Source: an uncultured Clostridia bacterium | Lineage (GTDB): Bacteria; Bacillota; Clostridia; Christensenellales; UBA1242 | Direction of reading: 5' to 3' | DNA: 64,000 bases | Assembly (NCBI GenBank): GCA_934757855.1 | Contig: CAKVLR010000002.1 | Span: forward strand, 1-64,000 | Part shown: piece after piece, positions 1 through 11,436 of the stretch | How the letters are laid out: every line of letters starts with the position of its first letter | Numbering within the stretch: the first letter of the stretch is position 1 | Position numbers and translations under genes: made by a program | Notes under the pieces: generated by a model | What the model was told of the DNA's origin: nothing | Database searches by the model: none | The model's input: only the letters and a program-made list of their open reading frames with translations

Positions 1-16
1 CTATTGATAAATAGAA

Positions 17-49
17 AAGCGACTTTAAAGTTTGCACTTTAAGTCGCTT
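17..49 (-). terminator. rRNA operon terminator
   Basis: A long hairpin (arms 17-31 and 36-49, one bulged base) lies just downstream of the 5S gene on the minus strand. The minus-strand copy runs into TTTTC after the stem, as in an intrinsic terminator. It closes the 23S-5S transcript. Confidence 0.85.
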
Positions 50-56
50 AATAGAA

Positions 57-174
57 TCTGGCAATGTCCTATTTTCCCAGACAGCTTCCCATCAAGTATC
101 TTCGGCGCAGAAGGGCTTAACTTCTGTGTTCGGAATGAGAACAGGTGGTACCCCTTCGCCATAATCACCAGAAA
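57..174 (-). rRNA. rrf: 5S ribosomal RNA
   Basis: The minus strand carries the 5S hallmarks: GGCGAAGGGGTACCACCTG near the 5' side, the CCGAACACAGAAGTTAAGC loop, and a GGGAAGCTG segment near the 3' side. About 118 nt, normal for 5S. It lies about 140 nt downstream of the 23S gene in the same direction. Ends are estimated from terminal-stem pairing and may be off by a few bases. Confidence 0.95.
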
Positions 175-309
175 TGGCTCAGTGTGTATTTCACAACTGC
201 ATAACTAATATACAACAATTAAGATATTTTGTCAACACAATTTCACAAAGTTTTTTAACATTTTGCTATCAACGGGGAACTGTAATCTTTTGCATAGCAA
301 TTACATTTT

Positions 310-3237
<2,928 letters not shown>

Positions 3238-3494
3238 TCGATTGCTAAAATTTGCGTTTCTGGCATTTCCTATAATAATATAGGAATTGCATTAGCATTT
3301 GTTCTTTGTTAATAAACTTAGCATAATTTTGTATTTGTGAAAAATTACATATTACACTATCATTTCGTAGAATATTGTGTTAAGATAATTTCTTAATCAA
3401 TATCAGTTATTCAGTTGTCAAAGTACACACTGGTGGCTTGCGCCACATATCATCGTGATTTGTTTCAGCGTTTCCTCAGCGGTGATACTTGGGT
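3238..3494 (-). other. 23S leader resembling a 16S-23S spacer
   Basis: This transcribed leader lies between the promoter and the 23S 5' end. It contains ACTTTGACAACTGAATAAC at about 3404-3422, close to the boxA-like sequence that usually sits in the 16S-23S spacer of Bacillota and supports antitermination. It also has short inverted repeats that could form a processing stem near 3260-3290. No tRNA is visible. It reads like a spacer that kept its processing signals after the 16S gene was separated. Confidence 0.55.
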
Positions 3495-3523
3495 ATTATA
3501 ACAGTATAGGCGTAGATAGTCAA
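3495..3523 (-). promoter_or_regulatory. Sigma-A promoter of the 23S-5S operon
   Basis: On the minus strand -35 TTGACT (3518-3523) and -10 TATAAT (3495-3500) are separated by exactly 17 bp, upstream of the 23S gene. This near-consensus promoter shows that 23S-5S is transcribed independently of any 16S gene. The predicted start is near 3488. Confidence 0.85.
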
Positions 3524-3714
3524 CTACTTTTTTAAAAATATTTGAAAAAAATTCGATTTTTTTGCGTTTTTTGGGGTATTTTTAGGCACTCTACCGTGTG
3601 TGTCCTACATTTTTGCCGTATTTTAGGGGAAAATGTAACAAAACAGATTTTAGATTATTTTTAAAAAATATCTTCAAGTCACAAATACTACATTAGTTAT
3701 TGAAAAATTTTTAT

Positions 3715-3754
3715 ATAAAAAAAGAAAAATCGCTCCAAAATTTAGAGCAATTTT
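3715..3754 (-). terminator. Terminator after the transglutaminase-like gene
   Basis: The inverted repeat AAAATYGCTC...GAGCRATTTT (about 3727-3754) is followed on the minus strand by a T-rich tract (3715-3730). It lies between the stop of the lipoprotein gene at 3891 and the rRNA promoter at 3523, so it insulates the rRNA operon. Confidence 0.75.
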
Positions 3755-3890
3755 CCCCTACTTTGAATTTATTTAATTGATTAAAAATTTGCAAAAACTG
3801 ATAAAAATTTAATTTTTAGCGCACGACAAGTTTTCTATAATACAATTTGGGTTTACTACTATCTATATAATAAATAGTATAGAAATTAAT

Positions 3891-6038
3891 TTAACTTAAA
3901 TTTGTCGTGTAAAATACATAAGTTGTATCAGTCGAGTAAACGGTACTTTTGTTGTAAGTGAAACCAGTAATGTAGTCTTTCATAATTGTCCTTACCACGC
4001 TTTCGCTAAGCGAAGTCTTAAATTCAAAACTTTTTAGGTTATTTGCCTTGATATAAACACAGAATTTTTCCAAATCTAGCACGCTAGTGATGTATAGCGA
4101 ATTTATACCATCGTAAAGCGTGTAAGCGTAGTAATTAAACTCAGTATTAGCGGTATCAGTGCAAGGGTCATCTTCGATGTGTGTAGTTTTGCGCATATAC
4201 TCATCGGTCACCAAAAAGTACGAGTGGCTGAGCGTTTCTTCATAATTTCCTTCTTTGGAGTGAATAGTCAAATCAGCCCAAGTTGAATCCACAGCATACC
4301 ACTCGCCCTCACTATCGTTGTTTAGGTCGAGTTTAACCTTGTTCCAAGCGTGTCCGCCACCATTTGCAGTACCAGACACTTTGTAACACTCAATACCCTC
4401 AATTCCACACAAAAGCGCAAAAGTCTTGCCTATACCATCACAAACTGCTTGCCCACTGTCGAACAGCACGCCCTCAATGTAAAAACACCTATATTTGTGA
4501 ATTTCAGCCGTATCGCCGATACCAGACACTTCTATCAAATCGGCAGCATTGTAGTCATATTTTACAGTATAAGTGAGCCAGTCAAAAATGGCAACTACCT
4601 TTTGGTAATCGGTCATCGAGTCATCAATTATGCTACGCAAAACGGTTTTTGCCTGATTGTAAGCATCGAGCGCTGGACAAGTACCCTCAGGGAAAATCGG
4701 CTTGCAACCCTTTTCGATTGCATAATAGAGTTGGTCCGAACTATACACAAGCATAGTGCTAGTGCGGGCATTAATTTTAAACGAATCATACACGCCACTA
4801 CGCGGAGTTTTGGTGTATGAAGTAGGCTTTACATACTCATTTTGAGTGCAAACAGTGTCGCCACTAGCCACTTTTGTAGGGTAATTTGGGTGTCCATACT
4901 TTGTAATACTCAAAGTATAGCGGTCACTACCACTTTTTTTGTAAGGATAAGCATAATTTATATATTTAATTTCGCTGTAACTATCGAGAGCGTTTTGCGT
5001 TTCACTGATAGCGTTACCGCTGTAATTGAAGTAAAATTCAATCGAATTTATGCGGTAATACAAAGCAAAATGCACGATAGCCTCTAATTCTTCGTAACTA
5101 TCAGCCACAAAATCAAATTTTTTCAAACCTAAACGGTAAGTTTTGTTTGCGTAGTCATTTTTTGTACCTTCGGTATAATATGCATCAACATTTGAATATG
5201 CCGAATTTTGCGCAAGTAACTGATTGTTGCTTACCGCTTGCACACTAGCAAACAACACCTCACCTCTTGAAAGTGATTTGTTGATATTTACAGAATTTAC
5301 AGTTGTGTTTACGATTTCGCCGTTATTTTGATTTGAAGTCCAGTAATTTACATTGTAACTATCCGCATTACTGATAGCAGACCATTGATATTTGTACACA
5401 TTGTTAGCGGACTTGCTGATACTGGTATTTTGCAAAGTTTCGAGCAATGCTTTGTGATTGAAAACCACCGAAGCGGAGTACTCCGAAGGGGCAAAATTCA
5501 TTAAATCACTAGAATACGCAAAAACCGATGCGGTAATTTCACCCGTGCTGGTGATTTTTCCCGTTGCATCAAGAGAGTTTGTAGTTGTGTAGAAAAATTG
5601 CTCAACATTCTCGCTATCTACCAAACGGAGCAAGTAGTTTTCGGCGTTTTCCACGCTGTCCCAAGTGAATTTGTAAGTGTTGTTTTCCGCAGAAATTGCA
5701 AGATTTAGCGGAGTGTCAAGCCTATTTGAGCCACAAGAAATAGACACCGAGTTTGAAAACTCAGATTCGGAGTAAAAATAACTCTTTGTGAGCGCCTTTA
5801 CTTTTACACTATTTACACTGCCCCTTTGCAAAAAGCGGATTAAATTTACCTCAGTGTCGGTGGTGGTAAAAGTTTGCCCATCTACATCGACTTCGTAACC
5901 TATTGCGCGCTCAACTTTTTGCCAAGAAACATTGTAGCCGTTGACTGTCAAGTGCGGGGCTACAAGTGTACAACCTGCAAAAAAAAGAGCCACAAATGCG
6001 ATACAAATCATCGGTAAAAAAGTCTTTAAATATCTCAT
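3891..6038 (-). CDS. Transglutaminase-like lipoprotein with FN3-like repeats
   Basis: A 715-residue secreted lipoprotein. The signal peptide ends in a lipobox with Cys23 (FAGC), so it is probably anchored to the outer face of the membrane. Three FN3-like modules follow (about 29-100, 107-190, 200-285), each with a W-x-x-V/I...A-x-x-Y pattern. The transglutaminase-like core has Cys533 (GQAVCDG), His563 (GGGHAWN) and Asp584 (YAVDSTW), the full Cys-His-Asp triad of papain-like transglutaminase/protease folds. Its substrate is unknown; cell-surface protein or peptidoglycan processing is likely. RBS GAGG lies 7 nt before ATG. It follows the gene at 6094 by 55 nt, suggesting a two-gene operon of surface proteins. 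Confidence 0.8.
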   Translation of the reverse strand: MRYLKTFLPMICIAFVALFFAGCTLVAPHLTVNGYNVSWQKVERAIGYEVDVDGQTFTTTDTEVNLIRFLQRGSVNSVKVKALTKSYFYSESEFSNSVSISCGSNRLDTPLNLAISAENNTYKFTWDSVENAENYLLRLVDSENVEQFFYTTTNSLDATGKITSTGEITASVFAYSSDLMNFAPSEYSASVVFNHKALLETLQNTSISKSANNVYKYQWSAISNADSYNVNYWTSNQNNGEIVNTTVNSVNINKSLSRGEVLFASVQAVSNNQLLAQNSAYSNVDAYYTEGTKNDYANKTYRLGLKKFDFVADSYEELEAIVHFALYYRINSIEFYFNYSGNAISETQNALDSYSEIKYINYAYPYKKSGSDRYTLSITKYGHPNYPTKVASGDTVCTQNEYVKPTSYTKTPRSGVYDSFKINARTSTMLVYSSDQLYYAIEKGCKPIFPEGTCPALDAYNQAKTVLRSIIDDSMTDYQKVVAIFDWLTYTVKYDYNAADLIEVSGIGDTAEIHKYRCFYIEGVLFDSGQAVCDGIGKTFALLCGIEGIECYKVSGTANGGGHAWNKVKLDLNNDSEGEWYAVDSTWADLTIHSKEGNYEETLSHSYFLVTDEYMRKTTHIEDDPCTDTANTEFNYYAYTLYDGINSLYITSVLDLEKFCVYIKANNLKSFEFKTSLSESVVRTIMKDYITGFTYNKSTVYSTDTTYVFYTTNLS

Positions 6039-6093
6039 TTGATACCTCTTTTAATATATATTATTTGATTTCTAAAAAAGTGAATAAAATTAA

Positions 6094-7371
6094 CTAAGCC
6101 ACTCTCCTGCTTTTCCATTCATCAGGAGCATTTACCCAACTACTGCCTAATTCCGAATTGTTAGGGTTTTGGTTGTATTTTCCAACAGCAACATAGTTGA
6201 TAGTAAACGAAACAGACACGCCACGCCCATTAATCACCCATTTTTCTTGATTTGTAGATGTTTCTTCTAGTTTAAACTTGTATCCAGCCAACAAATTAAG
6301 AGTACCATTGATAGCAACTTTGTTGTTATAGTACATTGTGTAGCGCAATTTACGCCCAACTACAACATCGTTTTCTTTTGTTTCAATGTGACGACTACTT
6401 TCAATAGTCCAGTTATTTAACGCAAAATCACTTTGATACATAGGCTCAAAAATCAAGTCGCTATAATTTATACCATCATTCTCAATTCCGTATTTGAGGT
6501 TATCGTTTGGAGTAACCTCAATAATCATATTGACATAAATTTCTTGACCAGTTAAATTTCTGATAGTTACAGAGGCTTTAATATCTTGGCCAAATTCATA
6601 GTTTGGAATATTTTTATTGATAGAATCTTCGTTGACTAGTTCAATTTCTCTCGAAAAGTCAAATTTATTTTCATCTTGGTTAAGCAATGTAATCGTTACG
6701 AAAGTACCAGTACCTACGACCGCAAGAATTGCAAACACAATCAAAAGCGTGGCGATAAGGTTACGAGTTTTCTTAGCAGCACTACCGATAAGTGCAGCAC
6801 CTTTTTTACCGCCTTCGTTCGCCAAAGCACGCAATTTTGCGAGTTCAAGCATACGCTCGTAATACATTCTGTGCGAAATTTTGGCACTATACAACCTACG
6901 GACCTTGTAAAGAGGTCGTGCGTTTTCAGTGGCAACTGGCTTTTTTACACGCTTTTTTAACTTTTTAATATCAGCATTGTCGCGGTTGACCTTGCGTAAG
7001 CGCTCTTTGTCCTCTTCTGATAGTGTCTTTTTCGCTTGCACACCCGCAGGGCCCTGTCCAGCCTGTGGCGGAACATTTTGCGGTTGATTAGGTCGCTGAA
7101 ACTGTTGAGCGCCGTTATTAGGTGCTTGATTTGCAAAATTTTGCGCATTTGGGTTAAATTGCGGTTGCTGAGGTCTAGGCGTTTGAGGTTGCGTTGACTG
7201 TCCACCCAAATTAGGGGCTTGCTGAAATTGTCCACGATTTTGCCCGTTAAATTGTGGGTTATTTGCAAACGAACTCCCTTGCGTTGGCTGGTTTGGGGCT
7301 TGATTAGGCGCACCACCCTGCCCGTTTTGGTTAGGTGTCATATTATCGTTGCTGTTATTAAACTCAGCCAT
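6094..7371 (-). CDS. Asn/Gln/Pro-rich single-pass membrane protein
   Basis: A 425-residue protein if started at the ATG at 7371, which has GGAGG five bases upstream; ATGs further upstream lack an RBS. Residues 1-110 are low-complexity Asn/Gln/Pro/Gly repeats, 115-200 are strongly basic and helical, about 204-231 are one transmembrane helix, and the rest is an extracellular beta-rich domain. The layout (disordered cytosolic N-terminus, one TM, outer domain) recalls the SipW-type peptidase at 45610, which also has Asn/Gln-rich tails. No catalytic motif or named family was recognised. It is probably co-transcribed with the lipoprotein downstream. Function unknown. Confidence 0.75.
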   Translation of the reverse strand: MAEFNNSNDNMTPNQNGQGGAPNQAPNQPTQGSSFANNPQFNGQNRGQFQQAPNLGGQSTQPQTPRPQQPQFNPNAQNFANQAPNNGAQQFQRPNQPQNVPPQAGQGPAGVQAKKTLSEEDKERLRKVNRDNADIKKLKKRVKKPVATENARPLYKVRRLYSAKISHRMYYERMLELAKLRALANEGGKKGAALIGSAAKKTRNLIATLLIVFAILAVVGTGTFVTITLLNQDENKFDFSREIELVNEDSINKNIPNYEFGQDIKASVTIRNLTGQEIYVNMIIEVTPNDNLKYGIENDGINYSDLIFEPMYQSDFALNNWTIESSRHIETKENDVVVGRKLRYTMYYNNKVAINGTLNLLAGYKFKLEETSTNQEKWVINGRGVSVSFTINYVAVGKYNQNPNNSELGSSWVNAPDEWKSRRVA

Positions 7372-7536
7372 ACATACCTCCATATATGTACTATTTTTTG
7401 ACAATAAAGTTATTTTATACTATTATTTTACTATAATATTACAAAAATTCCTAACGATTTTGACTATAATTTTAAAATTTTTTAAAATTTTTTTGAAAAA
7501 GGAATAGTAGAATGGTTAAGCAAAGTTACTACGAGG

Positions 7537-7664
7537 CTTGTCATTGCGAGCGCTAGCGTGGCAATCTAGTAGCATAATACGCAAAACACCCCGCAACGGG
7601 GTGTTTTGTATTTGAAATGTTTATGATTGTCATTACGAGGGGCTAAAAGCCCCGTGGTAATCTT
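7537..7664. repeat. Two short palindromic repeats (type A)
   Basis: Copies at about 7537-7567 (GTCATTGCGAGCG...CGTGGCAATCT) and 7626-7664 (TGTCATTACGAGGGGC...GCCCCGTGGTAATC). Each folds as an imperfect hairpin, and the second has a different but still paired stem. They belong to the dispersed family also found at 10.4-11.4 kb, 14.1 kb and 46.8 kb. Confidence 0.8.
7582..7608. terminator. Terminator downstream of the DGR target gene
   Basis: A perfect 11-bp stem (CAAAACACCCC 7582-7592 / GGGGTGTTTTG 7598-7608) with a 5-nt loop. The symmetrical A/T flanks allow termination in both directions. It lies about 90 bp past the end of the target reading frame on the minus strand. Confidence 0.8.
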
Positions 7665-7694
7665 TATCATAAATCTATATAAAATCTCTCTTTT

Positions 7695-8990
7695 TTATAG
7701 TAGTCCGCTAGCGCCGTTGTCATCGGTGTCGGAATTGACAAATTCATTTGAGGCATTTTTCGTAAATAGGGCTTTTACGATTTTGCCATTTATTTGTTCT
7801 TTTGTAAGTCGAATACTCATTTGGTCCTCAGTACCAAAAACTTCTGTTTCATCGTTTGCGTTGACCCAGCCCGCGAATTTGTAGCCTGCATACGCAACGG
7901 CTACAAATGTTACGGTGTCGGTATCTTCCGCATCTGCGATTGCGTTACCGACCATACGGACCTCGCCCCCGACACTTGCGGTGGCGACAGTACCCGTAAT
8001 TTGAGTACCACCACTTGCGACAGGTTTTTTGAGGGTCGGTGCTACATTCGCTAGATTAATGGCGATTGACATATCGCCATATAACCCGCGAATTTCGACC
8101 ACGAAACTGTTGTTTTGGTCTTTTGCGATATATCGAATTGACACCGCGTAGCCTACTCCGTAGACATACGCTTCGTAATATTCGATAATTACATTGTAGT
8201 TGTCAATCGTTATACTATTTACATACATTCCTGAATTGTCAGGTATTATGATTATACGACGCAAATCTGTATCGACATCTTTTATTGTTTCGGTTGCGGT
8301 ACCACCTACCACCGAAACATCAATAGATGCACTCGCTCCCGTGAAATGGTCCAAAGACACTGCGTGCGGACCGTTCGGTAGCGTTAATTCAATGGATATA
8401 TAATTTTCATAGATACTGTGGGAGAATGTCGCTTTCCCGTTGTTAACGGTCATCGCGCCATTGCTATTTGCTCCTTCCAGTTTTTTGTAAACCCCATCTA
8501 CGCACAATCTCACATTTTGGTTTTGAGTGAAAGTGGCTACAATTTTTGCGTAACTCGTAAACCAGTTTTCGCGGTCGGTTTTTGATTGAATGGAAAGAGT
8601 GCTATCTTTCGACTCCACGCTCCAGAGCGTGGAGACCGTACCTTTTATTGTCGTAGCACTACTTACATTTGTGACTTCGACCATTACTTTATTTGCACTG
8701 CGCCAACATTTGTATTGAACACTACCCACCGTACTGTATGTGCTAGGCTTACTTTCGTTGATTGAAACGGCTGTATTGTTGATTGAAATTGCTTTATTAT
8801 TGATACAATAATTTGTATTTGTGGTGTATGTAAATGTGGCAATATCGCTTGTTCCAAAACTTATATCAGAGGTTTTGTCCAAACTACCACCCGAACCAAC
8901 TATACTGGCACTGAGGGCGCTCGCCGTGCTAGGCACGGCAGATTTAAGATTTAAGTGAAGCGCAGGACGCACCGCGTAGGAATAATCCAC
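7695..8990 (-). pseudogene. Out-of-frame C-terminal part of the DGR target
   Basis: This about 431-codon open frame starts inside the variable repeat and is not an independent gene. Its first codon, GTG at 8990, is the invariant GTG of the repeat and no RBS precedes it. It continues the target protein: the first residues (DYSYAVRPALHLNLKS) complete a motif that the upstream frame breaks off. The rest is a Ser/Thr-rich, beta-rich surface sequence, ending near residues 340-400 in a segment like the Listeria-Bacteroides (InlB B-type) repeat (YKFAGW). No LPXTG or other anchor is visible. Restoring the one base missing from VR would fuse it to the 8951-9976 frame as a protein of about 760 residues. 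Confidence 0.8.
8923..8939 (-). promoter_or_regulatory. Hairpin downstream of the variable repeat
   Basis: A perfect 7-bp inverted repeat (GCCGTGC / GCACGGC, 3-nt loop), about 21 nt past the 3' end of VR on the coding strand. In the Bordetella phage DGR a hairpin or cruciform just downstream of VR promotes retrohoming; the same role is inferred here from position only. No equivalent lies next to TR. Confidence 0.5.
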
Positions 8991-9976
8991 ATAATGCTAG
9001 TGCTACTAGACCCAGAGGGGCCTACATAATACGCAGAGTGCGAACTAGAGTCACTGGAAGAGCGCGACCACGAGTAAGTGCTACTTATCGCGCGTTCTGC
9101 TACTGATAATTTCCAAATACCTTGATTTGAGTCGTCCCAGCCTTCCTCAGATAGACTAGGCAACCAAATTGTGTCATTTTGCCAGTTTTTGTAACCAGTC
9201 TTTCCTGAATAATCATAACCAGAGTAACTACCACCAACATTTAAAGCCTCGTTGTTTAGGCGATAAGAAGTGCTTCCCGATGTAATAGGTGTGCCTTGCG
9301 AATTTAATTGATAAGCAATTTTTGAAGGAGTAACTATATAACTAGTCAATCCAAAAGAATCAACTGTAAACGGTGCGTATTTATTTTCAGCAACTGTGGT
9401 CTTTTTGTTCACTGTTGTTTTGTTAGTACCAGTATTATCAGTTACATAATAACCACCATTATTTAGTACAACTGCACGCATATAACTAGTACCATACATA
9501 TTTGAAGGCGTATTACCTACACTTGAGTTGGACCAAGTTTGCCATTGAGCAGTATCTGCATTAGCAGGGTCCCTTAATAAAAGAGTTGCAACATTATTGC
9601 CATCAGTATCTTTTGTCAAGTAAACAACTTGCCATTGTAGCCCACCTAGTGTTACAACTACGGCTTTACCGCTTTGCTTACCGCCATAAGTATAATTTCT
9701 TATATTTGTTGCAGTTGCAGAAGATGCCAAGCCTGAAACTAGCCCATTGCTAGAAATGTAAGTCATAAATTTTTTCATATTTGCATTGTTGAAACTCTTA
9801 TTTTGAAAAATTTCTCCAATAACAGGCATTGCCGTTGAGGTATCACTAGACTTGATAGCAGTCGCTTGATTGCGTTGAATACCTATAACAATCCCAGTAG
9901 TCACTGGCACTACTAAGCATATTATACTTACTACTATTATAAATGCTAGTTTTGCCCTACTAATCGTTTTTTCCAT
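8951..9976 (-). CDS. DGR target: membrane-anchored surface protein with VR
   Basis: 341 residues as read. ATG with AGGAG 7 nt upstream. One N-terminal membrane helix or uncleaved signal (about 8-31) is followed by an extracellular domain with GGLQWQVVYL, IWLPSLSE and SSTYSWSRS segments, typical of a C-type-lectin-like or DUF6273-like surface domain; that assignment is by motif only. Residues 300 onward are encoded by the DGR variable repeat. The frame then ends early (…CVLRFT) because one base is missing within VR relative to TR; the expected AVRPALHLNL continuation is in another frame (7695-8990). The usual role of such targets is variable ligand binding at the cell surface. In this state the protein is probably truncated, or made only by low-level frameshifting. 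Confidence 0.85.
   Translation of the reverse strand: MEKTISRAKLAFIIVVSIICLVVPVTTGIVIGIQRNQATAIKSSDTSTAMPVIGEIFQNKSFNNANMKKFMTYISSNGLVSGLASSATATNIRNYTYGGKQSGKAVVVTLGGLQWQVVYLTKDTDGNNVATLLLRDPANADTAQWQTWSNSSVGNTPSNMYGTSYMRAVVLNNGGYYVTDNTGTNKTTVNKKTTVAENKYAPFTVDSFGLTSYIVTPSKIAYQLNSQGTPITSGSTSYRLNNEALNVGGSYSGYDYSGKTGYKNWQNDTIWLPSLSEEGWDDSNQGIWKLSVAERAISSTYSWSRSSSDSSSHSAYYVGPSGSSSTSIMWIIPTRCVLRFT
8961..9078 (-). repeat. DGR variable repeat (VR) with IMH
   Basis: 118 nt matching the template repeat at 11750-11868. On the coding strand, 19 substitutions and one missing base separate the copies, all at adenines of the template (changed to G, T or C); no other template base differs. The invariant 3' end (GCGGTGCGTCCTGCG) is the candidate initiation-of-mutagenic-homing (IMH) site; the first mismatch beyond it is TTT in TR versus CTT in VR. 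The missing A (an AAT codon read as AT, near 8995) causes the frameshift in the target gene. Confidence 0.93.
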
Positions 9977-10011
9977 ATTTTTTCTCCTAAAATTTTTTAT
10001 GCATTTTCCGT

Positions 10012-10190
10012 AAACTAGTAACTATTGCATTGAAGATTGAGATTAAGATTGCCCCTTGAAGTGTGCTTGCACACTGAAAGTCTGGCAGAACAGTAAGACT
10101 AATAGAATAGTGAGAAATTAGCCAGCCAGTCGCACTCCCTCGCAATGACTACCCCCAACTACAATAATTACTCAAAACTAGTAACTATTG
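10012..10190. mobile_element. Small insertion flanked by 16-bp direct repeats (type B)
   Basis: AAACTAGTAACTATTG occurs at 10012-10027 and again at 10175-10190, enclosing about 147 bp. The enclosed piece contains a type B repeat (GATTGCCCCTTGAAGT, hairpin TGTGCTTGCACA, AAAGTCTGGCAGAACA, TTAGCCAGCCA) and ends in CTCGCAATGAC. It encodes no protein. The layout is that of a MITE-like insertion with duplicated target, lying between the promoter at 10196-10224 and the start of the DGR target gene, so it is part of that mRNA's leader. Confidence 0.65.
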
Positions 10191-10195
10191 TTAAT

Positions 10196-10224
10196 ATTAT
10201 ATCTTATTTTTCACAAAAGCACAA
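10196..10224 (-). promoter_or_regulatory. Candidate promoter of the DGR target gene
   Basis: Minus strand: -35-like TTGTGC (10219-10224), 17 bp, -10 TATAAT (10196-10201). It would give a leader of about 210 nt containing the inserted type B element. The -35 is weak; the -10 is perfect. Confidence 0.5.
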
Positions 10225-10303
10225 ACAAATTTAAGGGTATTTTGTAAATTTTTGTATTTTTATTTTTCATATACTACATTTTTAGACAATTTTCGACAAA
10301 TTT

Positions 10304-10700
10304 CTCCTTGAAGTGTGCTTGCACACTGAAAGTCTGGCAGAACAGTAAGCCTAATAGAACGGCAAGTAATGCCAGCCATTTTTAGACAAAATTCGCCATA
10401 TTTCGCACGATTTTAAACATTGCGGACAAAAAAGAGATTGCCGCGGTCGCTACGCTCCCTCGCAATGACAAGTTGGTTTTAGCACAAGCACTCCCTTCTT
10501 ACAATGACAAGTTGGGGCGTATTGCTAGTAACTGTTCTAATTGAGATTAATTAATTAATTTAAGAATTTAAGTTCTATTAGAACGGTTAAGAAATTGCAA
10601 GTACGGGACTTGTCATTGCGAGCGAAGCGTGGCAATCTAAAAAATATAGAATGATACAAAATCTTCTTGTCATTGCGAGCGCTAGCGTGGCAATCTCTTG
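10304..10700. repeat. Cluster of type A and type B repeats
   Basis: The non-coding stretch between the target gene and the GIY-YIG gene is largely repeats: a type B copy at 10304-10378, and type A copies at about 10432-10475, 10606-10638 and 10664-10699. Type A ends (GATTGCC... / ...GCAATGACA) are inverted and flank a short variable hairpin. The last copy begins about 12 nt from the GIY-YIG stop codon. Apart from these repeats nothing coding is visible from 9977 to 10702. Confidence 0.75.
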
Positions 10701-10702
10701 CT

Positions 10703-10990
10703 TTAATAATTGGTTATTTCTTCCCAGTTTTTATTGATACTTTCAATTAATTCGTTCTTTTTGTGCCTAGACCAACTCTTGATTTGTTTTTCTCTGCAAA
10801 TTGCACTATACGCATCATTAGTAACTTCGCAATAAACTAACTTATTGACATTGTATTTACTGGTAAAGCCTTGTACCGATTTATGTTTATGTTCATACAA
10901 GCGCCTTGCTATATCGCAAGTAACACCTACATAAATAGTTGAATTTGTAGAATTTGCAAGAATATATACATAATAGTTCTTTTCTTCCAT
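10703..10990 (-). CDS. Small GIY-YIG nuclease-family protein
   Basis: 95 residues, essentially one GIY-YIG domain. YVYIL (residues 7-11) and IYVGVT (19-24) are the GIY and YIG strands, the Arg of ARRLYEHK is the catalytic arginine position, and CREKQIKSW supplies the conserved Glu. Length matches the stand-alone UPF0213/YhbQ-like family, whose DNA target is not well known. RBS AAGGTGATAAT precedes ATG. Palindromic repeats lie on both sides, the nearest about 12 nt after the stop, suggesting a link between this nuclease and the repeats (inference, by analogy with REP-associated enzymes). It sits within the DGR locus but is not a standard DGR component. Confidence 0.85.
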   Translation of the reverse strand: MEEKNYYVYILANSTNSTIYVGVTCDIARRLYEHKHKSVQGFTSKYNVNKLVYCEVTNDAYSAICREKQIKSWSRHKKNELIESINKNWEEITNY

Positions 10991-11060
10991 ATTATCACCT
11001 TAATGTTTTTTACACTATAACAATATTAAGAAGAAAAGGCAAGCAATTTGACCTAAATTT

Positions 11061-11351
11061 AAAGATTGCCGCGGTCGTTGCACTCCCTCGCAATGACAAG
11101 AAGATTTTTTATCTTTCTTTATTAAGAGATTGCCACGGGGCTTTCAGCCCCTCGCAATGACAAGTTGGTTTTAGCACAAGCCCCCCGTTCTACTACTACA
11201 TAGAATAATGCAAGTAACAATAGAACAAGTAATGTCTGTACGCTCCAACTGGCTGGCTAAATACCTCTCATTCTGCTTATATTAATCATTCTGCCAGACT
11301 TTCCGTACCTAACGGTACTCCAAGGCATTGCGAGCGTAGCGTGGCAATCTA
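11061..11351. repeat. Type A/B repeat cluster upstream of the GIY-YIG gene
   Basis: Type A copies at about 11061-11104 and 11124-11168 (the second with a GGGGCTTTCAGCCCC stem), and an inverted type B copy joined to a type A copy at about 11248-11351 (GGCTGGCTAA ... CTGCCAGACTTTC ... GGCAATCT). With the cluster at 10.3-10.7 kb these bracket the GIY-YIG gene. The remaining 10991-11360 sequence shows nothing coding. Confidence 0.75.
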
Positions 11352-11361
11352 AAAATATAAT

Positions 11362-11436
11362 AAAAAAAGGCTCAACCGCATAAAGCACATACACCAAAAC
11401 ATATCGCGATTGATAGCGTTGGCATAAGGTTGAGCC
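11362..11436 (-). terminator. Terminator of the DGR (RT-avd-TR) transcript
   Basis: A 9-bp perfect stem (GGCTCAACC / GGTTGAGCC, arms 11428-11436 and 11369-11377) with a large loop, followed on the minus strand by seven T. It lies about 310 nt past the template repeat and would end a transcript containing RT, avd and TR. A 29-codon frame runs through it but has only a weak RBS and is not called. Confidence 0.6.

Noticed and set aside
3238..3890. A 16S rRNA or tRNA gene upstream of 23S
   Set aside because: The anti-Shine-Dalgarno end (GGATCACCTCCTT on the plus strand) and other 16S landmarks are absent, and no cloverleaf is seen.
7695..8990. An independent 431-residue protein gene
   Set aside because: Its first codon lies inside the variable repeat, no RBS precedes it, and its N-terminus completes a motif of the upstream frame. 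It is treated as the displaced 3' part of the DGR target.
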